The position numbers and the translations under genes were made by a program. Below, one piece after another: positions 27,227 through 34,455 of a DNA stretch of 64,000 nucleotides (within the stretch, counting starts at the first letter, position 1; the number at the start of each line of letters is the position of its first letter). The DNA is taken from the NCBI GenBank assembly GCA_039989855.1, contig JBDXGZ010000008.1, forward strand, positions 248,001 through 312,000, written 5' to 3'. Source of the stretch: CALFVT01 sp039989855 (GTDB taxonomy: Bacteria; Pseudomonadota; Alphaproteobacteria; Caulobacterales; Maricaulaceae). Below the pieces are notes generated by a model. It searched no databases and had not been told where the DNA came from. It worked only from the letters and a program-made list of their open reading frames with translations.

Positions 27227-27868
27227 ATGACAGAGCAACCCAGACATCTCGAAGATCGTGAAAGCGACGGTGAGCGAGAATATTCTCCGAGCGCAGAGCG
27301 CAACACGCCGCCCCTGTTAGAGCAATTATCGCAGCGGTGGCCTGCAGCTGCGCGGGTTCTTGAAATTGCGTCTGGAACGGGACAACACGCTGTGGCCTTT
27401 TGTAAAGCACGTTCTGATATTACGTGGCAGACATCCGATCCTTACGCACCGTCCCGAGCCTCACAAGATGCGTGGGCAATAGAGGCCGCAGGCCAAATCA
27501 AACCATCCTTAGACCTTGATGTAACCCGCGAGGCGTGGTGGGCTGAGCTTGGGAGGTTTGACGCGATGTTTTGCGCGAATATGATCCATATTTCGCCGTC
27601 CACGACTGTGACAGGCCTGGCAGACGGCGCCTCGGGATGCCTCACGGAGTCGGGCGAGTTCTATTTATACGGCCCGTTCCTTGAAGGCGCGGAGACGGCG
27701 GAGTCTAACCAGAAATTTGATGAAAATTTGAAGCAAAGAAATTCCGACTGGGGTGTCAGAAATTTATCGGATGTTAAGCATATATTTGCCACTCGCGGGT
27801 TAAAATTGAGTGAGCGGATCATTATGCCCAAAGAGAACCGTCTTTTGGTGTTTAAAAGATCCCCATAA
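27227..27868 (+). CDS. DUF938 family SAM-dependent methyltransferase-like protein
   Basis: 213 residues. The motif I glycine loop is VLEIASGTGQHAVAF, preceded by YSPSAERNTPPLLEQL and followed by WQTSDPYAPSRASQDAW, all characteristic of DUF938. FDAMFCANMIHISPSTTVTGL is the post-motif II segment. The C-terminus contains GNWGVRNLSDV-like SDWGVRNLSDVKHIF. The family has a class I methyltransferase fold with no proven substrate. Located 12 bp after the kinase gene and 87 bp before degP. Confidence 0.85.
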   Translation: MTEQPRHLEDRESDGEREYSPSAERNTPPLLEQLSQRWPAAARVLEIASGTGQHAVAFCKARSDITWQTSDPYAPSRASQDAWAIEAAGQIKPSLDLDVTREAWWAELGRFDAMFCANMIHISPSTTVTGLADGASGCLTESGEFYLYGPFLEGAETAESNQKFDENLKQRNSDWGVRNLSDVKHIFATRGLKLSERIIMPKENRLLVFKRSP

Positions 27869-27870
27869 TC

Positions 27871-27903
27871 GACCAATTATGACCATTTTGTCATAATTTG
27901 GTC
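27871..27903. promoter_or_regulatory. Long inverted repeat upstream of degP
   Basis: AATTATGAC (27875-27883) and GTCATAATT (27890-27898) are perfect arms with a 6-base centre. The symmetry extends outward through GACC/GGTC to 27871-27903 with one extra base in the right arm. No T-run follows on either strand, so it is more like an operator than a terminator. It sits about 50 bp before the degP start. Confidence 0.5.
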
Positions 27904-27955
27904 AGAATTAGGATAGGCGCACTCGGGCAAATATCCAGAACATTGGGAGATTAAC

Positions 27956-29428
27956 GTGGCTTCACGAAATCTAAATCGATATTTCAAACAAGGGATTGCA
28001 GGCCTAGCTCTGGCGGCTGCGATATCCATATCTGCGAACGCGCAAGTTTTTCCGACATCTGCGGAAACAACAAAATTACCGGCACCGACTATCGCAGGAC
28101 CGATTACACCTACGGCTGTGAATGCACAGGCGGTTGGGTTGCCATCTATCGCAGATTTGGTCGAATCCGTTACCCCAGCGGTTGTGAATGTTATCGCTCG
28201 ATTGTCTGATGGTCAGACAACATCTGAAGGGCAAGGCTCTGGCTTTATTATTTCTGCTGCGGGTGAGGTCGTAACGAATTTTCATGTTATTGAAGGTGCC
28301 ACGACTATATCAATCGCCTTTGGTAATGGCGTTGAATACCCTGTATCAGTTATCGGTACAGATGAGGAAACGGACTTAGCCGTTTTGAAAATACAAGCCA
28401 ATCATGCCTTTCCTTACGTGGAGTGGCACAACGGTAAGGACGTAAGAATTGGTGAATGGGTTGTCGCTATCGGTAATCCATTCGGTATTGGTCAATCAAC
28501 AAGTTTAGGTGTCATTTCAGCCATTGGCCGCGAGCGCGTCGATAGCGGGGCCTTTGTTGAATATATCCAAACAGACGCAACCATTAACAGAGGTAACTCT
28601 GGTGGACCCTTATTTGATTTACACGGTCATGTTGTTGGCGTGAACTCTGCGATTTATTCTCCGACAGGAGCCAGTGTCGGCATTGCCTTTGTCATTCCGC
28701 ATTACACAGCGGCAGGCATAATTGATAATTTAAGACGAGACGGCGTCATTAATAGAGGATTTTTGGGCGCGGCCCTTCGTTCGGCTGAATATACGGCTGA
28801 GAGTGATCCAACCTTTAAAAGTGGTGGGGCGACAGTTAATAGCGTTGTCCCAGGCAGTCCTGCGGAACAATACGGCCTTCAGATTGACGATGTTATCCTA
28901 AGTGTAAACGGCGTGGCGACACGCAATTCGACAGAAGCGACCCGGGAAATTGCAAAATCTCGCACGGGAGATAAAGTCACATTTGTAGTTGAACGCGTTG
29001 AGAAGCTTCAAGAAATAAACGTTATTGTTGGTGAACGCCCCGGCAAAGAGCAATTAGACCGAATTGCAGCGGGACAAACGGGCTATGCGCCACCTCAGAG
29101 GTCTCAAGGACCTTCGGTTACAAAACCCGCAATTAATTTAGATACGGGCGTTCGAGTTGTTGACCTAAGTTCGACGTTTCGTGATGCGATAGGTATGCGC
29201 CCCGATCAAGTTGGGGTTTATGTGGAATCTGTTGATCAGGCAACACAGGCCCCGGGGGCAGGCTTTCGTGCAGGCATGGTCTTGTTAGAGGCTGAAGGCC
29301 AATCAATTGCTGACTCATCGACATTCAAGACAATTATTTTAAATGCCAAATCGGCAAAACAACGAAATTTAAGTGTCAAAGCTCGGCGCCGTAATGGCTC
29401 TGAGACATATTTGAGCTTACCATTGTAA
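27956..29428 (+). CDS. DegP/HtrA-family periplasmic serine protease
   Basis: 490 residues from a GTG at 27956 with GGGAG upstream. A signal peptide ends near SISANAQ (about residue 29). The S1C protease domain has the catalytic triad His110 (VVTNFHVIEG), Asp140 (TDLAVLK) and Ser215 (NRGNSGGPLFD). Two PDZ domains follow, PDZ1 from about residue 263 (FLGAALRS ... NSVVPGSPAEQYGLQIDDVILSVNG) and a more divergent PDZ2 (~397-485). It degrades or refolds misfolded envelope proteins. It is followed at once by a regulator-kinase pair, an arrangement seen in other alphaproteobacteria. The inverted repeat upstream may regulate it. Confidence 0.92.
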   Translation: MASRNLNRYFKQGIAGLALAAAISISANAQVFPTSAETTKLPAPTIAGPITPTAVNAQAVGLPSIADLVESVTPAVVNVIARLSDGQTTSEGQGSGFIISAAGEVVTNFHVIEGATTISIAFGNGVEYPVSVIGTDEETDLAVLKIQANHAFPYVEWHNGKDVRIGEWVVAIGNPFGIGQSTSLGVISAIGRERVDSGAFVEYIQTDATINRGNSGGPLFDLHGHVVGVNSAIYSPTGASVGIAFVIPHYTAAGIIDNLRRDGVINRGFLGAALRSAEYTAESDPTFKSGGATVNSVVPGSPAEQYGLQIDDVILSVNGVATRNSTEATREIAKSRTGDKVTFVVERVEKLQEINVIVGERPGKEQLDRIAAGQTGYAPPQRSQGPSVTKPAINLDTGVRVVDLSSTFRDAIGMRPDQVGVYVESVDQATQAPGAGFRAGMVLLEAEGQSIADSSTFKTIILNAKSAKQRNLSVKARRRNGSETYLSLPL

Positions 29429-29460
29429 TCAAAGGCGAGGGCCAGATGCAGGAGAAAACT

Positions 29461-30132
29461 ATGCGCATACTAGTTGTTGAAGATGATGTTGTTGCAGCGG
29501 ATTATGTCCGTAAAGGCTTGATGGAAGCTGGACATGTCGTTGACTTAGCAGCTGATGGCGATCTGGGTCTGGAAATGGCGAAATCCGCTGATTATGATGC
29601 GTTGGTTCTTGATCGGATGCTGCCGAAACGCGATGGTTTGGATATATTAAAATCGCTTCGCGATGACGGTGATAAGACTCCTGTTCTCATTCTTTCTGCC
29701 TTGGGCGAAGTGGACCATAAGGTTGAAGGATTACGGGCAGGTGGTGATGACTATCTGGCGAAACCCTATTCATTCACAGAACTGTTGGCCCGCGTCGAGG
29801 CGATTGGCCGCCGAAGCGACCCTCATGCCGCGGTGACGAAACTTACTGTTGGTGAGCTTGAAATGGACCTCTTGGCGCGGACGGTACGGCGTGAAGGTCA
29901 AAAAATATTACTTCAACCGCGTGAGTTTAGATTGCTTGAATGCCTCATGCGTAATGCAGGTCGGGTGGTGACACGGACCATGTTGCTTGAAAAAGTTTGG
30001 GACTATCATTTTGACCCCCAAACAAATGTCATTGATGTCCATATCTCTCGCCTTCGCGGGAAGATCGATAAAGAGTTTGAAACGCCTCTGCTACACACAG
30101 TTCGTGGTGCAGGCTACCGTTTACAGGTTTAG
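29461..30132 (+). CDS. OmpR-family response regulator downstream of degP
   Basis: 223 residues from ATG 29461. The in-frame ATG at 29446 is part of the sequence just before the AGGAGA ribosome binding site, so it is not the start. The receiver domain has Asp51 (ALVLDRMLPKRDGLDIL) and DDYLAKPYSFTELLAR. The winged-helix domain has LLQPREFRLLECLMRNAGRVVTRTMLLEKVWDYHFDPQTNVIDVHISRLRGKID, resembling CzcR/CopR-type and Caulobacter regulators of this locus. It may respond to envelope stress given the degP neighbour, but this is inference. The cognate kinase starts about 35 bp downstream. Confidence 0.88.
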   Translation: MRILVVEDDVVAADYVRKGLMEAGHVVDLAADGDLGLEMAKSADYDALVLDRMLPKRDGLDILKSLRDDGDKTPVLILSALGEVDHKVEGLRAGGDDYLAKPYSFTELLARVEAIGRRSDPHAAVTKLTVGELEMDLLARTVRREGQKILLQPREFRLLECLMRNAGRVVTRTMLLEKVWDYHFDPQTNVIDVHISRLRGKIDKEFETPLLHTVRGAGYRLQV

Positions 30133-30142
30133 ACTTGCGGGA

Positions 30143-30165
30143 TAGGGCCGCGCGGCCTAGTTTTT
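30143..30165 (+). terminator. Terminator-like hairpin at the kinase gene start
   Basis: TAGGGCC (30143-30149) pairs with GGCCTA (30154-30159) with one bulged G around a GCGC loop, directly followed by G and TTTTT (30161-30165). The kinase start codons (TTG 30164 or GTG 30170) lie in or just after the T-run. It could lower kinase expression by early termination or by masking the ribosome binding site. Confidence 0.45.
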
Positions 30166-31687
30166 GATTGTGATAAATTCGATCAAGCGACTCTACCGAA
30201 ACACATTGTTTCGCCTTACGTTACTTGCGGCGTTCCTGTTTATGGGATCGTCGCTTATTTTGTTTGGGTTTTTCTACTTTGGAACGGTTAAGTCTGAACT
30301 TAACCGTGTCGATAGAAATATTACAGCGGAAATACAGGAATTAGAAGTTCTTTATAAAGAGGACGGCCCTGTGGCTTTGGGGCGAGAAGTCTTTTTGCGT
30401 TCGGCGTCGGGCGAAGGTCTATATTCATATCAATTTTCTGATAAAGCTCGAACAGGAAATTTGGCTAATTTGCCGATTGACGAGAACTCTTTTGAAGTCA
30501 GTTTTAGCTTTCTAGGCGGTAATAAAAAAGACCTCTACCGACGTATTGAAGCGGTATATTCTCTTGGGAATGAAGAAGACACTGATCTCACGGATCGTCG
30601 GATGCGAGGGGTTTTAGGCCCACTGCGCTTTGGCGATAGTGAGTTGATTTCAGGACAGTTATTTGTTGGACGAGATGTTGAAGTCGCTATGCGTAATGCT
30701 ACTCGTGTTAAAAATACAATTTTGATTTCAGCCGCAATATCTTTGGCGTTGGGTTTACTTTCAGGTTTTTTGGTGTCGCAAAGGTTTTCAAGCCGGGTTG
30801 AAGAGTTTAACCGTTTAGCGACGGATGTGCGAAAAGGACATCTTGATCGACGGGCGGCAAGAAACAATAGTGGTGATGAGCTTGACCTCCTGGCGGAACA
30901 TTTAAACGATATGCTCGACCATATTGACCGTCTTATGAAGGCCATGCGTTACGCGGGTGATAGTATCGCCCATGACCTTCGCTCTCCTTTAACGCGGTTG
31001 CGAACGCGCCTTGAGAGCGCGGCCGTTGACCTTGGTGAGGATGATCCGTCGCAAGATGTGTTGTTTTCCGCCGCCGATGATGCGGGTGAGCTTTTGCAGA
31101 CATTTGATTCTGTGCTGCGGATTGCGCGTCTTGAGACCGGTGAACGCAGAGAGCTTTTAAAGGAGATTGATCCGAAACCTTTACTCGATGATATAGCCGA
31201 GCTCTATGAACCTGCCTGTGAGGATGCAGGTCTTAGCTTTTCCGTCCATATTGAAAAAGATCATTGTATTTCAGCCGACCGAGGTCTGTTGTCACAGGCC
31301 GTATCGAACCTCGTTGAAAATGCGATTAAATATACCCCGTCTGGTGGGGCTGTATCTTTAAGCTTAGAGCGTGATGTATCTGGGCGGTCACAGGTGGTTA
31401 TTCTTGATAGTGGCCCGGGCATTCCAGAGGCGGAACGTCAACGGGTTAAAGAACGATTTGTAAGGCTTGATCAAAGCCGCACAGAAAAAGGCAGTGGTCT
31501 CGGCCTTGCCTTGGTCGACGCTATTGCAGACCTGCACCGCGCTGAATTTGTTTTAAGTGATGGCCTGTTGCGAGACGATGGAGATCATGGCCTATCGGCT
31601 CAACTTGTGTTCCCACGTCTTCGTAAGCGCCGTAATAAAGCCGATACGGGCGATCAAGCTTTGGAGGCGGCGAAAGCCGCTAAATAA
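30164..31687 (+). CDS. Sensor histidine kinase paired with the degP-linked regulator
   Basis: 507 residues if the TTG at 30164 is used; a GTG at 30170 is equally possible. Transmembrane helices lie near residues 18-38 and 185-207 and flank a periplasmic domain. HAMP (LVSQRFSSRVEEFNRLATDVRKG) and a DHp with acceptor His270 (GDSIAHDLRSPLTRLRTRLE) follow. HATPase_c shows VENAIKYTPSGG, DSGPGIPEAE and GSGLGLALVDAIADLH. The C-terminus is Lys/Ala-rich. It forms one unit with degP, the regulator and glnE, whose GTG start is 5 bases after this stop. Signal unknown. Confidence 0.87.
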   Translation: MIVINSIKRLYRNTLFRLTLLAAFLFMGSSLILFGFFYFGTVKSELNRVDRNITAEIQELEVLYKEDGPVALGREVFLRSASGEGLYSYQFSDKARTGNLANLPIDENSFEVSFSFLGGNKKDLYRRIEAVYSLGNEEDTDLTDRRMRGVLGPLRFGDSELISGQLFVGRDVEVAMRNATRVKNTILISAAISLALGLLSGFLVSQRFSSRVEEFNRLATDVRKGHLDRRAARNNSGDELDLLAEHLNDMLDHIDRLMKAMRYAGDSIAHDLRSPLTRLRTRLESAAVDLGEDDPSQDVLFSAADDAGELLQTFDSVLRIARLETGERRELLKEIDPKPLLDDIAELYEPACEDAGLSFSVHIEKDHCISADRGLLSQAVSNLVENAIKYTPSGGAVSLSLERDVSGRSQVVILDSGPGIPEAERQRVKERFVRLDQSRTEKGSGLGLALVDAIADLHRAEFVLSDGLLRDDGDHGLSAQLVFPRLRKRRNKADTGDQALEAAKAAK

Positions 31688-31692
31688 GAAAC

Positions 31693-34440
31693 GTGGCCTT
31701 AGAACTTGGTGAAGCCTTAAAGCGCATCGACGCCCATGCGCCCTATCTTCAGGGCTGCTTGTCTCAATTTCCTGACGTGGAATCGGCGTTTAGATCTGAC
31801 CAAAGCCCCGCAGATGTACTAGCTACATATCAACGGACCTACCTTGGAGACATCGCTGATTTTGAAACTGAGATGTCGCGCCTTCGGATATTAAAGCGGG
31901 CGGTTCATTTGATTTGCTCACTCGCTGATCTGACGCGGGTTTGGTCATGGGTTGAGGTGACTCAAACACTGAGTGATTTGGCCGACGTTGCTGTGCAAAG
32001 GCTTCTTCGCGCCGCCGCGATAAAGGCGGGTATAGAGGGAACGGACGATAACCCTGTTCCGGGGCTTTTCATTGTTGCGATGGGAAAGCACGGCGCAGGG
32101 GAATTGAACTATTCTAGCGATATTGATTTCACCGTCTTTTATGACCCCGAACATATAAGTTTACCCAATATGGACAGGGCTGAGCGGACGCTCGTTCGCT
32201 TGTGCCGTGATTTGATTAAGGGGTTAGAGTTTCGGACAAGCGAGGGATATGTATTTCGCGCAGATTTGCGTTTGCGACCTGATCCGCGCTCGAATGCTAT
32301 CGTTGTGTCAACGCGAACAGCGGAGCGGTATTACGAAACTTTGGGCCAAAATTGGGAGCGCGCCGCTTTGATTAAAGCGCGTATTTGTGCGGGAGATATT
32401 GCTGTTGGCGAGACCTTTAAGGCCGATGTTATATCTCCTTTCATTTGGCGTCGTAGCCTTGATTATGCGGCTATCGACGATATTCAATCGATTAAGCGGC
32501 AAATGGATGCGCGATCAGGCGGTAATCTTTCGTCCGTAGCGGGCCATAATGTGAAGCTCGGACACGGCGGCATTCGCGAGATCGAATTTTACGTTCAACT
32601 CCAGCAATTAATTTTAGGTGGTCGCTATCCAGACTTACGGGGAATACGTACCTTAGATACCCTGCAATCACTGACAGATAAAGGATATGTCGCGCCAGAC
32701 ACAGCGGCTAAACTGTCCAAACATTATGCCTGTCTGCGCGATATGGAGCATGTCATTCAAATGATTAGAGATGAGCAAGACCATAATCTTCCAAGTGATG
32801 ATACAGAGCGTGAGGCTTTGGGGTTATTACGTGGCTTTGACAGACTTGACGATTTTGATGAATTTGCCATGACGAGTTTTAAAACGGTCAGCGACATTTA
32901 TAGGCAGCTTTATCCCGAGGCGGAAAGCCTCGCCAGTTCCCATGGACGATTGGTGTTTACAGGGGTTGATGCGGATTTAGATACGCTCCAGACTTTGCGC
33001 GATATGGGTTTTATCGACGCTCATACTGTTTGGAAAAACATGGCGTCTTGGCTTGGAGGGCGTATTGCCGCCACGCGGTCTGTTCGTGCGCGAGAATTAA
33101 TGACCCGCTTAGCGCCAAGGCTTTTAACTGCCTGTCAAATGACAGGGCAATCTGATCGCGCCTTTTCAGCCTTTGGTCGGTTTTTCTCTGGCTTGAGGCA
33201 AGGGGTTCGGGCGTTATCAATGTTTGTTCTTGAGCCTGAACGGTTGGAAAAACTGGTTGGGACCATGACCTTGTCTGAGCGTGTTGCAGAGCAGTTAGCC
33301 CACGATCCATCTATCATGGACGTGATGGTGGAGCCCGATTATCTAAATATCAATTCTGACAATATGATACAGGCATTTGAAGGCCTTGAACTTGATGGAT
33401 CTGATTTTGAAGAGGCGATGAATCACGTGCGTCGTTTGGTTAAAGAATTGCGCTTTCGCCTGACCCTATCTGCGATTGACGGACATATAGATACGCAAGA
33501 CTTGATGCAGCTCTGCTCTCTCTTAGCCGAGCAAACAATCTCGGTTTTGCTACCCGTTTCTGTGCGTGAAACAGAGCGTGTTTTTGGTCCAATAAAAGGT
33601 GATTACGGTCTTATTGGTCTTGGAAAATTGGGGGGGCGTGAGATGCGTCTTACATCCGATCTTGATATGATGTTACTGTATCAACCTCATCCTGAGGGAG
33701 AGGTTCGCGTTGATGTATATACGAAATTGACGCAGCGTCTGGTGAGTGCATTATCGGCCATCACTTCTGAGGGAGGTCTATTTGAGGTTGATCTCACCTT
33801 GCGCCCTTCGGGACGATCTGGCCCTGTCGCCGTGAGCTTATCTGCGTTTGAATCCTATTATGCAGATAAAGCATGGACATGGGAATTTATGGCGCTAACG
33901 CGTGCGCGCGTTATTTCGTCATCGTCGGAAAGATTTTTATCGTTGTTGAATGATGACCTCATTAAAGCCATATCCCAACCGAGACGTGATTTAAATATGT
34001 TGCCAGATATTTCGGAGATGTTGCAGCGAACGCGTGCGGCAAAAGCTGCGACCTCAATATGGGATATAAAAAATGCAGTCGGGGGGTTACGCGATATGGA
34101 ATATCTCGCGCAGACTTTGTGGTTGAGGAATAGAAAGAACAATGCTCAATCTTGGCCAAAATCAACGGCTGATATGCTGTCCTTATTAGGGGGCGAGCAG
34201 TTTGGAGTGAACACCGTCCCTATGCTCAAAACTCTCGGACATTATCACCACTTGCAGCAGTGGCAATCATTGCTCGAGCTTGATGTGGATATTGATGTTA
34301 GCCGTTTATTTGAAGATCATTTAACGTCACATAGTGCCGTAAAAAATATTATTTCAAAGGCAGAATTAATCGATATGATGGACCAGATAAGTGTTGAAAT
34401 TGATCGGCTCTTTTCTGAAGGAATGGCCGTAAAACCTTAA
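31693..34440 (+). CDS. glnE: Glutamine synthetase adenylyltransferase/adenylyl-removing enzyme
   Basis: 915 residues, slightly shorter than the usual ~980. Two nucleotidyltransferase-like halves are visible: the N-terminal adenylyl-removing domain with GKHGAGELNYSSDIDFTVFYD, and the C-terminal adenylyltransferase with GKLGGREMRLTSDLDMMLLYQ. Each is followed by its helical bundle (VKLGHGGIREIEFYVQLQQL; IWDIKNAVGGLRDMEYLAQ). It reversibly adenylylates glutamine synthetase in response to PII and nitrogen status. The GTG start lies 5 bases after the kinase stop, which suggests coupling. It converges with pleC, 15 bp away. Confidence 0.95.
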   Translation: MALELGEALKRIDAHAPYLQGCLSQFPDVESAFRSDQSPADVLATYQRTYLGDIADFETEMSRLRILKRAVHLICSLADLTRVWSWVEVTQTLSDLADVAVQRLLRAAAIKAGIEGTDDNPVPGLFIVAMGKHGAGELNYSSDIDFTVFYDPEHISLPNMDRAERTLVRLCRDLIKGLEFRTSEGYVFRADLRLRPDPRSNAIVVSTRTAERYYETLGQNWERAALIKARICAGDIAVGETFKADVISPFIWRRSLDYAAIDDIQSIKRQMDARSGGNLSSVAGHNVKLGHGGIREIEFYVQLQQLILGGRYPDLRGIRTLDTLQSLTDKGYVAPDTAAKLSKHYACLRDMEHVIQMIRDEQDHNLPSDDTEREALGLLRGFDRLDDFDEFAMTSFKTVSDIYRQLYPEAESLASSHGRLVFTGVDADLDTLQTLRDMGFIDAHTVWKNMASWLGGRIAATRSVRARELMTRLAPRLLTACQMTGQSDRAFSAFGRFFSGLRQGVRALSMFVLEPERLEKLVGTMTLSERVAEQLAHDPSIMDVMVEPDYLNINSDNMIQAFEGLELDGSDFEEAMNHVRRLVKELRFRLTLSAIDGHIDTQDLMQLCSLLAEQTISVLLPVSVRETERVFGPIKGDYGLIGLGKLGGREMRLTSDLDMMLLYQPHPEGEVRVDVYTKLTQRLVSALSAITSEGGLFEVDLTLRPSGRSGPVAVSLSAFESYYADKAWTWEFMALTRARVISSSSERFLSLLNDDLIKAISQPRRDLNMLPDISEMLQRTRAAKAATSIWDIKNAVGGLRDMEYLAQTLWLRNRKNNAQSWPKSTADMLSLLGGEQFGVNTVPMLKTLGHYHHLQQWQSLLELDVDIDVSRLFEDHLTSHSAVKNIISKAELIDMMDQISVEIDRLFSEGMAVKP

Positions 34441-34455
34441 GCCCATAATCTTTGT

